A stretch of DNA of 64,000 nucleotides from Rana temporaria. Its lineage: Eukaryota > Chordata > Amphibia > Anura > Ranidae. The notes below the pieces were generated by a model, which saw only the letters and a list, made by a program, of their open reading frames with translations, was not told where the DNA came from and did not search any database. Where the stretch lies: positions 91,100,839 through 91,164,838 of the forward strand of contig NC_053490.1 of assembly GCF_905171775.1 (NCBI RefSeq), in the 5' to 3' direction. Positions 1-11,883 of this stretch are shown here, one piece after another. The first letter of the stretch is position 1; each line of letters begins with the position of its first letter. The position numbers and the translations under genes are program-made.

Positions 1-1050
1 TCCTTCGATGGGAGGTTCGTACTGTGTCTGGGCAAGTGTTGTATTGTTTTGTTTGTATTTACCCCCTTTTTTTTTCTTGTGTTAATGTTACTATTACGCA
101 CTGGTACCGATGACTGTTGCCCGCAACCTGTGGCTGAAGTTGTATGTATCTTATAAAACTTAATGAAAAGTATTTTACAAAAAGAAACAGTCATTATATC
201 AAGCAATGGTATGAATACATGTATGGCCAACACAAGAGACCATCATCTGGTGTTCAGGAATATAAAGATGCTACCAGTTTTGGACAGTTGGTGCAACCGA
301 TGACCACAGACTTTGACCAGGGAATGGCTTTAGATCGGAAAACGGTGACCAAGAAATTCACCATGGAGTAGAACCTTAAAAAAAAAAGCAGTAAATGCAG
401 TCTATATGACAACAAATACAGTTACAATAATGAAATTTATATTACATTTATGATGAATTAAAATAGCATTTTCATTCTCTAGGAAACTGCCTTGCGCTAA
501 AGGAATGTCATTAAAAAAATAATTAAATAGGATCCATTTTAAAGCAGGGTAAATAAAAGTTTATTTTTTCAAGGGTTCGAGATAATGGGATTCTGGTAAT
601 TAAAATACTCTGTTGCTGCTTCGCTGGTTTCATTCGCCTGTCCTAGTGTTTATTATGTGATGTTGATAATGAATTTGCACATTGTAAATGCCATTAAAGA
701 GAGGAAATTAATTTTTACAACTGCTCCTTCTTGTTTTCCTTACACCTAAATACTCATATTAATTTTGACATTTTATAGATAATATTTTAATACAGGCACT
801 TTGTGTTAATTAGTTTACAGCTGTAAATTAGATGTAATCTTTGTGTTAATAATGGCAAATAGTTGTAAAGACATTGATGTTATTTCTGTACAAACCTCTG
901 ATCAGTCATGGGAAAATGTTCTATAACATAGTAAGGTCCTGATCCAGTGACACTGGGAATGCCATGAACTCAAGAATGGTTCATTCAATTAAAATTTGGC
1001 CGTTTTCAGTGCTGAAAGAAAAGCCATTGGGCTTGATGTACTGTAGATAT
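1..1050. other. AT-rich stretch, no gene recognised
   Basis: Low-complexity AT-rich DNA with no repeat that recurs elsewhere in the window. A 75-codon open frame at 144-371 (+) has ordinary amino-acid composition but no family I recognise, no clear splice signals and no conserved motif. I treat the stretch as intergenic or intronic. Confidence 0.5.
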
Positions 1051-1304
1051 TGGGGTTGATTTACTAAAGGCAAATAGACTGTGCAATTTACAAAGTGCAC
1101 TCTGAAAGTGCAGTTGCTCCAGAGCTTAGTAAATGAGATAAAGCTTTGTTTTGCAAACAATACCCAATCTTGTGCAAGGAAATGATAAAAACACAGAATT
1201 TTTGCTTGCACATGATTGGTTATTGAAGTCAGCAGAGCTTCTGCTCATTTATTAAGCTCTGGAGCAACTGCTCTTGTCTATTTGCCTTTAGTAAATCAAC
1301 CCCA
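1051..1304. mobile_element. MITE, 254 bp, perfect 29-bp terminal inverted repeats
   Basis: The ends at 1051-1079 and 1276-1304 are perfect 29-bp inverted repeats that begin TGGGGTTGATTTACTAAA. The element has no coding capacity. Diverged relatives lie at 11884-12063, 31497-31655 and, interrupted, at 12430-13475, so this is a multi-copy family. I could not establish a target duplication, so the superfamily is open. Confidence 0.85.
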
Positions 1305-1429
1305 CTGTGACTAACCACATTCCTCGCTTTCCCACCCCTGCTTTCTCTGAAGGTTTTTTTCATTTTTTATTTTTGTAAATTAGGGATTCTTCTCTAATCC
1401 CTAATTTGTTTAGGGAAAATATTAAGGGT

Positions 1430-1706
1430 TAGCGCAGTGAGACATAAGCACCCAGCTGTGAAGCTGCAAGCTGTCACAGCCGGATGCCCACAGTATTATT
1501 GCCAGTGCCGTGGACAGGCACGGGAGAGAATGGACTGTTCGGGTGGCCACGTCGCTGGATTGTAGGACAGGTGAGTGTCTTTTTATTAAAAGTCAGAAGA
1601 TACACTTTATTTGTAGCTGCTGACTTTTAAGAAATAAAAAATTTACTGGAACTCTGCTTTAAATAAAAAAATAACCTCACTCCAAAAGTGGAACTTCCGC
1701 TTTAAG
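1430..1706 (-). repeat. Diverged partial copy of the 8559-9013 TTAA-type repeat
   Basis: Read on the minus strand, this stretch shares the order of blocks seen at 8559-9013: AGCAGAGTTCC, then GTCAGCAGCTACAAA, then a run of CACTCACCTGTCC type, then a GC-rich part with CTTCACAGC. It is shorter and mutated. Confidence 0.6.
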
Positions 1707-1711
1707 CACTT

Positions 1712-1808
1712 TAACCTTTTCATGACTAAGCCTATTTCTGACATTTGTTGTTTACAAGTTAAAATCTGTATTTTTTGCTAGAAAATAACTTTGAACCCCC
1801 AAACATTT

Positions 1809-1873
<65 letters not shown>

Positions 1874-1895
1874 ACACATATATATATATATATAT

Positions 1896-1946
<51 letters not shown>
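1712..1946 (+). repeat. Repeat fragment ending in (CTAT)n then (TA)n microsatellite
   Basis: The unit TTTACAAGTTAAAATC ... TTTTTTGCTAGAAAAT ... GAACCCCCAAACATT is shared with 5290-5680 and, inverted, with 47760-48072. Here it runs into about 64 bp of tetranucleotide repeat from 1810 and then about 70 bp of TA dinucleotides to 1946. Confidence 0.8.
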
Positions 1947-1949
<3 letters not shown>

Positions 1950-2440
1950 GCAGAGCGAGGCTCTGTCCCAATAAAAATTGTGTTAAAATGGACACAGGGT
2001 ATGCACATTTGCTGGGTGCAACTCTACAGAGCGTAAATGTGGACTGGAGAAGACTGCTGGTGCAGCTTTCTCCAGGTTTTTGGTACTTTGTCATGGGGCT
2101 CTGTAGTTTGGAGATTCCACAGTGTCTGGGGTGGGACGGAATCTCCAACCCTGTATCCAAACTTTGTGATTACCAGCAGGGTGTGTGCTCAGGTGAGCAC
2201 AGCCCTTATAATGAGAGTGCTAAGACCTCATGGCTCCCAGTTGGAGACAGCTCCTGTAAGAGACAGGAGGTCTCCAGAAATCAGAGAGGCTGTAGGAGAC
2301 AGCCAGAAAATTGGTAACTGCAAGAGGCAGAGCTATAGACGCTCAAGGGAAGCCGCCTATGTTGAGGAGTCCGCTGGTCTGGGTGACCAGGATAACGTGC
2401 AATTTTTGGGGGAAAAGGACACTTTCATGAATTAAAAAAA
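1947..2440. other. Unrecognised moderately GC-rich block
   Basis: Begins right after the (TA)n tract and ends in an A-rich tract near 2430. Overlapping open frames on both strands do not resemble known proteins. There is a CCAATAAAA motif near 1968, so it could be a fragment of a retroelement, but nothing decisive is visible. Confidence 0.35.
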
Positions 2441-3281
2441 AAAATAAACAGTAAAGTTAGCCAAATGTTTTTGTATAATGTGAAAGATGATGTTACGTCG
2501 AGTAAATAGATACCAAACATGTCACGCTTTGTGGAATGTCGATAAACTACATTCCCCTAAAAATCTCAATAGGTGATGCTTTAAAAAAAAAAAAACGGTT
2601 TCCAGGTTAGGGTTGCAGAGGAGGTCTAGTGCTAGAATTATTGCTCTTGCTCTTGTGGTGATACCTCACATGTGTGATTTAAACACCGTTTTCATATGCG
2701 GGCGCGACTTACAAGTGCATTTTCTTTGCTACGTGAGCTGGCGGGGACAGGGGCCCTTTAAAAAATGTTTATATTTGTATTGTTTTACATTGTGTTTAAA
2801 AAAAAAAATTTTGATCACTTTTATTGCTGTCACAAGGAATGTAAACATCCCTTGTGACAGTAATAGGTGGTGACAGGTACTCATTATGGAGGGATCCGGT
2901 GGTGACAGGTACTTATTATGGAGGGATCAGGGGTCTAAAAGACCCCAAATCTCTCCTTTGGACTTCAAAGTATTCAGATTGTCAAAAATGTAGATTCTGA
3001 ATACTGTAGTTTTTTTAAAAAACGTTGTAACGTCGCTTCCGTGTTTACATGCAGGAGACTGGAACAAAGCCATTTCCGGTGGGACAGGAGGCCCGGTGAG
3101 AATGGCCCATCTCGCTCCTCCCGTATAACAGCCGAGCCTAGAAAAAGCCGACCGCCCGCTCCAAAAAACGGTACGAGTGCAGCTGCATGCATTATCCCAG
3201 TATAACCACCTAAAGGGGAGGCCGCATATCTGCGTACGGTCAGCGCAAGGGGGATATACGACTGTATATATATATAAAAAA

Positions 3282-3341
<60 letters not shown>
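2440..3341 (+). repeat. (TA)n-associated dispersed repeat, long copy
   Basis: Contains blocks (CAGTAAAGTTAGCC, GGTATAACCACCTAAAGG, CCGCATATCTGCGTA) that recur at 5540-5640, ending in a (TA)n tract at 3264-3341. An internal duplicated segment reads GGTGGTGACAGGTACT at about 2867 and 2899. No coding sequence. Confidence 0.7.
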
Positions 3342-3345
<4 letters not shown>

Positions 3346-4619
3346 AAACATTCTAAATTCTGTTTATTTATATTTTCATACATGGGGTGGAGACTTTTTC
3401 TGAAAATGGGGGTGGGGCGGTGGGTGTTTCTGCAGCAGTTGTTAAATGCAGAGAAAGAAATACACTGTGATGAGCTGTGTAGGGGGAGGGGGTGGGGGGA
3501 TGTCAGCAGGAGGCATAGAAACAGCAGCACAGAGATCCTCCCAATGAAGAGCTGTGCAGAGGGGTGTGTCGGCAGGCTGTGCTCCCAGGTAGAATGCAAA
3601 GAAGCAAACCAACCACATTGGTATTAATGTGCTTCCATGCCTTGGTGTGGTCAATTTAATACAGGAAAGAAGGGGGACTGGCAGAATCACCAGGAATGTC
3701 ACACAAAGGAAGCAATACAACAAGAACAGGATACTTTTTAATACAAGTACATGGTACAACACGACTGATGCATAACAGATGGAATTAATAACACTTTAAC
3801 CCAAACTATCCCACCATTCCTCTTAACTATAGTAACTGAGACCACACCAGTGTTGGAGTTATAAAAGGCCGTAGCAGCCTATATTTTTTTATTAAACCAA
3901 TATATATATAAATATATATAAATAACACAATAACATAAAATACCATAAATAACATAAACTCTGTTAACAAAACCATAAATCTAACTAGTGTTGGTCTAAG
4001 CAGAAACTCTATACCCCTATGAGGGGAAAAAAACATAATGCAATGCGGTAACTTACAGTGTATTGATAGGCCTCCTGCCGACAAGCTGGCCCGGAGACAG
4101 CCACTGACCTCAGTGCCCCATTACCACTTCCCAGCTAACCTCCGTTAGCTGAAAACCATTATCGGGACCCATAACAACGACGGGTCCCCAAAACTCCTCC
4201 TTCTGCCATATCTTCCCTCTCCTGCCAAGACCAACACCCGCCACTGCCATGACATCCAAGGATCCGATACCCTATTGAAAGAAAGCACAACAAACAAAGC
4301 AAAAACCAAAGACAAACATACACCCTAACCCAAAAACCAACTAGGGAGGGTGGGTGGTAACTTTCCCCCGCGCTGTGCTTGCCTCTGATGGGAGGGACCA
4401 GATTTTATCTGCCTCTCAACCCCTCCCCTAAGAAACTCCCACAGAAAACTCCTACCAACTTTGCTTCCCCTGTTAACCCTGTCATGTCCGCCCTGCGCAT
4501 ATGCCATTGCATTCTATTGCTCTGGGCTTTTCTGGCACATATCAGAAATATGAAATGGGTAACATATGCTTTAAGTACCTACGTTTAATTTGATATCAGT
4601 CTCCCTAATCCTTTCCACA
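3342..4619. other. No gene recognised
   Basis: Mixed-composition DNA with short purine-rich tracts (3480-3510) and an AT-rich stretch near 3890-3930. Open frames are short, overlap on both strands and match no family I know. Confidence 0.4.
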
Positions 4620-5286
4620 TGTGAGAAGTCAGATCATGGATGGTGGGAGGGGCCAGCAATTAGTTATACATTGCTTGATAAAGTCATCACAGCTCCCTGT
4701 CTCAGTACTCTTTTTAAGAGCTCTCAGCCCTGATGCAAGCAGTGACTGGCTCTTGAGAGGAGTTGTGCAAATTTCAAAATGCCTTGAAGGGTGGATGTCA
4801 GTCTGAAAGAGTGGCTCTTTAGGGTTGGAGATTGAACTAGACTGACTCGCTCAGTCACTGTTTGTAGGCAAGTGATGATGTGGGTAGGTAGGAAGAGTTC
4901 CCTTCCAAAGATTTGTGCCTTGTGAAAGGAGGTGGTAGTGAGCTCTATCGGGACCTGGGCTGCTGCCTCAGGGTATGGCCTTACGGTCAATTTCACATGT
5001 AACTTTGTAAAGTAGATAGAAAGGAGCACCTCTATCCAGGAAACGTGAGTTTGAAAGTTTAAAAAACATTTACTGAAGGTAGCATCAAGTAAAAATCCTA
5101 ATGCTGTCTCTGTATTCACAGCCAGCACTCAGGCACCCATCTGTCTGATCCTTGCGCAACAGACACACCTGATTGTAATCCTTCCCCATCCATTAGCATG
5201 CAGCAACAGCCTGAAGAAGAGGGAGCCACCGTTCCCCTGAAACGTGTTGGCTTGATTTTGCTTCATGCTGCCTTCAATAAGCGGCT
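4620..5286 (+). repeat. Repeat fragment with CTGAAGAAG...GAAACGTGTTGG hairpin motif
   Basis: At 5211-5251 the sequence has CTGAAGAAG, a short self-complementary stretch, then CCTGAAACGTGTTGGC. The same layout occurs inverted near 49043-49080 and 52625-52690. A block around 5008-5058 (AAAGTAGATAGAA ... GAGTTTGAAAG) is partly repeated at 5870-5918. The family is not identified. Confidence 0.45.
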
Positions 5287-5289
5287 TTA

Positions 5290-5645
5290 ACCACTTCAGC
5301 CCCGAGCCTGTCTTTCAGACTCTGTGTTTACAAGTTAAAAACATATTTTTTTTGCTAGAAAATTACTTAGAACCCCCAAACATTATATATATATATATAT
5401 ATTTTTTCGAACACCCTAGAGAATAAAATGGCGGTCATTGCAATACTTTTTGTCACACCGTATTTGCGCAGCAGTCTTACAAGTCTTACAAGTGCACTTT
5501 TTTTGTTAAAAAAATCTCATTTTTTTATTAAAAAATAAGACAACAGTAAAGTTAGCCCAAGTAAAGTTAGCATGCAGCTGCATGCATCATCCCGGTATAA
5601 CCCCCTAAAGGCGAGGCCGCATATCTGCGTAGGGTCGGAGAGAAG

Positions 5646-5680
<35 letters not shown>
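5290..5680 (+). repeat. (TA)n-associated dispersed repeat, second copy
   Basis: Starts CTTTAACCACTTCAGCCCC, contains the TTTACAAGTTAAAA and GAACCCCCAAACATTA blocks, a (TA)n tract at 5385-5402, GGCGGTCATTGCAATA, and ends with a second (AT)n tract at 5648-5679. This is a fuller member of the family seen at 1712 and 2440. Confidence 0.75.
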
Positions 5681-5685
<5 letters not shown>

Positions 5686-5987
5686 GCACATCAGATAGAG
5701 GCTGACTCATTTCCTAACTGGAGGATGTCCAGCTTCATCTAGCACTTTGCTGTCCAGCCCTAACACCCCTGGGCTGCCCCTTTTATTAATTTTGTTTCAG
5801 TTTTTTTAGTCATGGAGGCTCAGCATCACATGTCACAATACAGCCTGTCTAGGAATGCCCACTTTGGAAAGTAGATAGAATAGAGCGCCTAGTATCCAGT
5901 AAATGAGAGTTTGAAAGTGGCTTTAACCACTTACCAACCGCTGCACAACTATATACGTCGGCACTTTGAAGAGGGATTTCTTGGTAA

Positions 5988-5990
<3 letters not shown>
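5680..5990. other. No gene recognised
   Basis: Spacer with a partial duplicate of the 5008-5058 block at 5870-5918. Nothing else identified. Confidence 0.4.

Positions 5991-6029
<39 letters not shown>
5991..6029 (+). repeat. (CAG)13 trinucleotide microsatellite
   Basis: Thirteen perfect CAG units. The open frames across it (poly-Ser, poly-Ala) are by-products of the repeat and not part of a supported gene. Confidence 0.95.
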
Positions 6030-6030
<1 letters not shown>

Positions 6031-6043
6031 GAAACTCACAACA

Positions 6044-6424
6044 TTAGGCTTCATTTCCACTGGCGTTTTTACAGCCACTTTTCTGAGCGTTTTTTACAGC
6101 TTAAAAACGCCTGTCCATGTTATTCTATGGCATCATGCCCACATAGACGTTTTTGAGCTGCAAATGGCATTGGCGTTTTTGAGCTGTAAAAAAAACGCAG
6201 GACCAGGGCGTTCTGAAGCTCCAGAGTAGAGCTGTAAAAACGCCAGACATTAAAAAACGCTCAAAAACGCGCGAAAACGCTCAAAAACGCGACCGCAGCA
6301 TTTTTAAAGCTGCAGCTCACAATTTTTTTTTTTTTTTTACAAAATAAACATGGACAGGCGTTTTTAAGCTGTAAAAAAGCCTAACGACAGTGGCTGTAAA
6401 AACGCCAGTGGAAATGAAGCCTAA
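6044..6424. mobile_element. MITE, 381 bp, TTAGGCTTCATTTCCACTGG ends
   Basis: The two ends are inverted repeats of about 28 bp (6044-6071 and 6397-6424) ending in CTGTAAAAACG motifs. The interior is a string of GCGTTTTT/AAAAACGC words in both orientations, so the whole element can fold. A related copy in opposite orientation is at 7289-7612. No target duplication could be fixed. Confidence 0.8.
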
Positions 6425-7288
6425 AGCATTTAAATTAGAGTAAGCAATTTCAACACAGGAGTGGAGCCTGTACAGCTGTACAACATTAAAGGTAAGACTG
6501 AAGTTCAGCTTTACATAGAATTCATGAACCAGGCAGCTTTTTCTAGAAGCCAGATGGATCTCTCTCCTTAGATATTCTCTCCTGCATAATGTTCTGAAAA
6601 TCGTGTCATAGGTGCACTGTTTATTCAATTTTTATTTGTGAAATGCAGATTTTATATAAATGCCAAAATTATACAAAACATGAGCTTAAAAAAAAACGTA
6701 AAAAAATAGAACTGATCCCAAGACATTCTAGTTTGCCTTTAATAAGTTTTTCCAGTGAGGACAAAAGCATGGAAAAAGCTTGAGACAAGCTTTCCACAAA
6801 GGGAAGACGTTCATAAATTACAGCGCAGGATATTTCTCTTAATTAATGATTAATATCTCTTCCAACAAATTATAGGACTAGTGATCTTGATTTACACTCT
6901 TTCCTGCAAACTGAAATGTGATTAATAGCCCTGCATTCCGAAGTAATCCCTTACCTTTAACTGTTATGAAAAAATAAAAATAAGGTGCATTTCAGTGTTA
7001 CAGAACACAAATAATCCTTTGAACCTATTCATTATATAAAAATATCAGTGGGAATCTTCCTTGGCAGTACCATACCAGACATTTCTGATGCCCTATTTTG
7101 GATGAATAGTGGCAGGTTAACATGGTTAGAGATGGCCTGGCAGTTCGCCCGGCGGTCGTTTCGCGGCGAACTTTGCTCGTTCGTTGTCCGCAATTTTACG
7201 TGGAGAAGAACTTTGACCTATGATGCATCCATCAGGTGGTGCGGGATAGCCAATTGAGACATTTCAGCACATGGACATACCCCCTACC
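6425..7288. other. No gene recognised
   Basis: AT-rich unique-looking DNA between two inverted MITE copies. It contains no repeat shared with the rest of the window and no supported open frame. Confidence 0.45.
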
Positions 7289-7612
7289 TTAGGCTTCATT
7301 TCCATGGACGTTTTTACAGCCACTTTTTTTTTTTAGCCTTTTTTACAGCTTAAAAACCCCTGTGAATTTTTTTTTTTTTTTTTTTAGCTGGAGCTCAAAA
7401 ACGCTGCAGTAGCGTTTTTGCGCGTTTTTGAGCGTTTTTTAACGTCTGGCGTTTCTACAGCTCTAAAGCTGGAGCTTCAGAACGCACTGGTCCTGTTTTT
7501 TTTTTTGCAGCTTTAAAACGGCTCAGCCATCTACAGCTCAAAAACGTCATGGTGGGCAGGAGGCCATAGACTAACATGGAGAGCTGTTTTTAAGCTGCAA
7601 AAAACGCTTGCA
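7289..7612. mobile_element. Diverged, inverted copy of the 6044-6424 MITE
   Basis: Starts TTAGGCTTCATTTCCATGG and follows the reverse complement of 6044-6424 through the poly-T block, the GCGCGTTTTTGAGCG palindromes and the GGAGCTTCAGAACGC block. The right end has decayed. Confidence 0.7.
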
Positions 7613-7799
7613 GGAGACAAAGGGAAGCGAGAGGAGAAGAGGGAGAATTTTTTTTTTTACTATGTGGGGACATGTGTGTGGGAAAATTTGTTTGTACTAT
7701 GTGGGGACATGTGTGTATGGGGACATGTGTTTTGGGGGACTTATATGTTTACTGTGTGTATTTTACATTGTGTGTGACACTAGGCTGGTGATCAGTGAG

Positions 7800-8164
7800 T
7801 AAAAAGCTGTAAAAAACAGCTCGTACTCACTGATCACCAGCTGGGCTGCAGCGATCCCTCTCCTCTTTTCACTGACAACTTATGTGTGAGCAGAGGTGAT
7901 TGCCTAGTAACCGGCTCTGTGTTTACATCACATGACGGCTGTGATTGGACACGGTCGTCATGTGATCAGGAGGACCAATCACAGAGCCCTCCTGCTGATC
8001 TGAGATGCGCCGTGTCCGTGTGACATGAGTGCATCGGGATCGCGCCGCTGCACGGGAACACGTACGCGATACCCCTCCTTCTGAGGGACGTTACTGAACA
8101 TCCACTCAGAAGGAGATAGTGCCCACCCGGCCGTATATGCAGTGACCGGGTGGGAAGTAGTTAA
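7800..8164. repeat. GC-rich dispersed repeat ending AAGTAGTTAA
   Basis: GC-rich block with internal dyads (ACATGACGGCTGTGATTGG...), ending GGTGGGAAGTAGTTAA at 8164. The end resembles those of the TTAA-flanked repeats at 12507, 14519 and 59888, read toward their right end. Confidence 0.5.
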
Positions 8165-8554
8165 GGAACATTTAGGAAATTAAACTCATGGAGGACCTCA
8201 TTTCTATCATAAAGGTATAGAGGAAGCCCATTAGCGCCACCTAATCAGTGCAGCTTATAAGTGCACATCCGTGAGGGAGAAAAATTACTTATTTACAACA
8301 TTTTATAACAGAAGCTAAGAAAAACTTAAAAAAAAAAAATCAGTCCTTTTTTCATTTGTTTAGCAAAAAAATTAAAATCTTCTGGTGACTAAATACCACC
8401 AAAAGAAAGCTACATTTGTCTCAAATAAATTACAGAAATTTAGTTTGGGTACAGTGTTACATGACTGCACAATGGTCATTGAAATTGTGACAGAACTGAA
8501 AGCTGAAAATTGGCCTGGGCAGGAAGGGGATGATAGTGGTCAGTAGGCAAGTAG
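8165..8554 (-). repeat. Fragment of the TTAACCACTT dispersed repeat
   Basis: On the minus strand this contains the GACTGACC/TAACTACTT end, the TTTAGTCACC...TTTTTTGCTAAAC block and the AAATACCACCAAAAGAAAGC block (plus-strand form). These are shared with 12507-13411, 14519-15469 and 59888-60828. Confidence 0.65.
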
Positions 8555-8558
8555 TTAA

Positions 8559-9013
8559 AGCGGAGTTCACCGATATAAAAGTCAGCAGCTACAAAAAGTG
8601 TAGCTGCTGACTTTTAATAATCGGACACTCATCTGTCCCACGGTCAAGCGATGTGGACAAACATAGCCCAGCTCCTCTCCCCCTCTCCTCCGTGGTGCCG
8701 GCATTCTGACTGTGGGCACCCAGCTGTAGCTTCACAGCCGGGCACACATTGCGCATGCACAAGCCGTGCTGCACGTTGTGATTGGCCCGCAATCCTCTGG
8801 GATGTGTCCCAGAAGATTGCAGGGAGGGAGGAGGGAGAGGTGATCTTCCTTCTGCCGCCACGGAGCCCCGGGAGGAAGTGGGAGCTGGAAGTCTCTAAAT
8901 AGAGGGTATCTGCCCCCCCCCCCCCCCACCAAAAAAATGACATGCCCAATGTGGAATGTGAGGGGCCACCTTTCGCTTAAAGTGGAAGTTCCATTTGTGG
9001 GTGGAACTCTGCT
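8559..9013. mobile_element. TTAA-target MITE, 455 bp
   Basis: TTAA at 8555-8558 and 9014-9017 flank inverted ends AGCGGAGTTCACC / GGTGGAACTCTGCT. The interior has a perfect local dyad around AGTCAGCAGCTACA (8580-8619), a (C)n run near 8910 and no credible gene. TTAA duplications fit the piggyBac or Kolobok superfamilies; which one cannot be decided from a MITE. Confidence 0.8.
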
Positions 9014-9039
9014 TTAAACCTCATTTACCAAATATTTGC

Positions 9040-9260
9040 CCAATTAACCACTCCAGCCACGGAAGGATTTATCCACTTCCTGACCAGGCCATTTTCTGCG
9101 ACATGGCACTACGTTATTTTAACTGACAATTGCGCAGTCATGTTGTACCCAAACAAAATTTACGTCCTTTTTTTCCCACAAATAGAGATTTCTTTTGGTG
9201 GTATTTGATTACCTTTGCAATTTATATTTTGTGCACGATAAACACAGTTCCTCTATGGTT
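9040..9260 (+). repeat. Partial TTAACCACTT dispersed repeat
   Basis: Begins AATTAACCACTCCAGCC and holds the GACCAGGCCATTTTCTGCGA, TAACTGACAATTGCGC and TTTCTTTTGGTGGTATTTGA blocks of that family, then stops abruptly near 9245. Confidence 0.7.
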
Positions 9261-9685
9261 TCCTGGGTCACTTGGAACACTTTCCAATTGGATGCTGCCA
9301 CTCCATGTGACTCTAGTAGCCACCTTGGGTCAGGCAGAACCCATTTAAGGCCCTGGCTTCCAGGATTGGCACACATTTTGTGAGTGGGTAGAGTAGTGGA
9401 TAGAGTAGGGACAGATACCCCTCCTGGTAGGGACAGAAAAGGTTCCCGATGAGGAGGGAAAGCGCAGGGCTTGCAACTTCTCTGGACATTTTCCTGCTTA
9501 GACATGAGATGGCCAGACTGCATTCTGCCTCTCTCAACAGGTACTGTCAGTTCGGCTGAAACCTGCTCTCTACATACTGATGGACCTGTGAGCATTCCTG
9601 GTTGGGCTGTATTCCCACCATTGTGAAGTGAAGTGCATTTGCATTATTTCGATACAAGTTATTTTATCCCACTTGGACACACTGT

Positions 9686-10408
9686 GGGGCAGATCCACAA
9701 AAGGATTACGCCGGCGTATCTACCGTAATTTTAAATTTCCCGCGTCGTATCTTTGTTTTGTATCCACAAAACAAGATACGACGGCATCTGGGTTAGATCC
9801 GACAGGCGTACGTCTTAGTACGCCATCGGATCTTAAATGCAATTTTTCTGCGCCTTCTAGGTGGCGTTTCCGCGTCGAGTATGCAAATTAGCTATTTCCG
9901 ACGATCCACGAACGTACGAGCGGCCATCGCATTTTTTTACGCCGTTTCTGTTCGGCTTTTTCCGGCGTATAGTTAAAGCTGCTATATGGTGGCGTACTTA
10001 ATGTTAAGTATGGCCGTCGTTCCCGCGTATAATTTTAAATTTTTTGCGTCGTTTGCGTAAGTCGTTCGTGAATAGGAATGTGACGTCATTTACTTTCACG
10101 TCTAATCCAATGACGTCCTTGCGGCGTACTTTGTCGCAATGCACCCTGGGATATTTTAAGGACGGCGCATGCGCCATTCAAAAAAAATGTTCTTTACGTC
10201 GGGTCACGACGTATTTGCATAGAACACGCCCCCATCACTCCCATTTGAAATTGCGCGCCCTTACGCCGCAATAGATACACTACGCCGCCGTAACTTACCA
10301 CGCGGATTCTTTGAGGATTCACAAGAAGAAAAAGTAAGTTACAGCGGCGTAGTGTATCTTAGATATGCTACGCCTGCCTAAAGATACAGATCTTTGTGGA
10401 TCTGCCCC
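9686..10408. mobile_element. Harbinger-type MITE, 723 bp
   Basis: Ends are inverted GGGGCAGATCCACAAA at 9686-9701 and its complement at 10393-10408. The interior is rich in CG-containing words such as ACGCCGGCGTA, TACGACG and GCGTCG, and has matching arms just inside the ends (GTAACTTAC / GTAAGTTAC). Its interior resembles 32326-33069 (shared TTCGGCTTTTTCCGGC, AATGTTAAGTATGGCCG, TTGCGTAAGTC). The end also resembles the left end of the autonomous Harbinger at 60965. The target duplication was not clear. Confidence 0.8.
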
Positions 10409-11883
10409 TATGTGTGTTACTCCTGCCACATCACGCTGCACCCCACCTGCAAGCACTACATTGATACCTGCACAGGTTTAAGAAGGCACTCCTTTGCTAT
10501 TGATTTGACATCCTATGTATATTTTTTAAAGTCAGCTGCCAATTCATTATTTTTAATTTGTTTTTACATTTTTATTATTTGGGAGCAGCACATTTAATTC
10601 TAAATAAAATCACCCCTGTAGCTTTTATTTTTTACTATGTAAAGGAAAAAGATCAAAAACTTTAAATAGAAAAAAATTCCATTACTTTCTGTTTTAAAAT
10701 ATATCAAATCAAATGCCAGATCACTATAAACACACCTGAATGACTCGTTTTTGGAAAGTAGACACTCCCATATGCTCTCATTTGTTGCCACATATTTGGA
10801 AATTAAGAAACATGCTGGTATTTAATTGGTAAAGTCTAGCATACTTTGCACACACACACACGGCCCAAACGATTTACTGAAAAAGTTGAGAATCTTTATT
10901 TAATAAATTGATCGAAATTAGTACAGATTCACTACAATTCTTTTTATTTATTGAATTGAATGTTTAAATTGACATGATTGAATGTTCGGAATGAACAAGG
11001 TTTCAACTTTTTAAAGGCAGATTCTCATTGTTTTTACTAAATTAACACAATTGCATATGTAAAGCATGTAAAAAAAATCTGTAAAATAACTCCAGTAAGC
11101 AAATAATAATATTAAACATTAGTTTCTAACCCCATATAGATGAAATGTAAAATAAAACTGACAAAACCATTGTAGCTTCCTTTAGCTATAATTGGGCCAT
11201 GGCTAATTATAAAGCAACTTGTTCTTGTGACACCTGTTAAATTGATTTACTAATCAGGATTTTGGTTATCACCACAGCTCATCACTTTACATCTGCGACA
11301 GAAGGAATCTCTGGTAACTGTGTTCATGGGCATGGTGTGAGCAACATTACGAAGATAGTGGTAGGAGAATGAGTAGACAGGGGTAGAGGTGGCTGATTAA
11401 TTACAGTGTGCAGTAAGAAAGATGAATTGTCCTCTCTTCCCCCACCGTCTGTTTTATCACTACAGATTATAGTTGCTTCATTGCGCCATGCTAGAGAACA
11501 TACACTAGAGTAGCCACATCAGCAATTTTTCCTGCTAGTCTTTGTGTAATAAATAAAAATAAAACAAGTGGGGAGAGTGCCCCTAAATTCTGAACAGGTT
11601 ATTATTTTTTTATTAATATTCTTAGAACGTATTCAGTATTGTGATTTTAATGACAAGCTAAGTAAATCCAATAACTAAAATCATATATAATCTTTAATAA
11701 TAAACATCCTAAGATAACTGTAAAAGTATTTTTTTTATATTTTAACATACAAGAAAATACACTTTGTATTTCTACTGCTCAAAAGGGAAAGTGGAAATTA
11801 TATCCCTTCAGGGTTACTAGTTTTCAGTAATACACAACATTTACTCTCAGTCTGTTGCTACTTATGAAGGGTTATCGCTAAAA
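10409..11883. other. Unique-looking AT-rich DNA, no gene recognised
   Basis: About 1.5 kb free of the window's repeat families. No open frame is convincing. If the locus has conserved non-coding elements, this stretch, 29119-30208 and 33727-34714 are the natural places to look. Confidence 0.45.

Noticed and set aside
5911..6229. Poly-Ser or poly-Ala protein
   Set aside because: Frame through a (CAG)13 microsatellite and a MITE; no conserved flanks.
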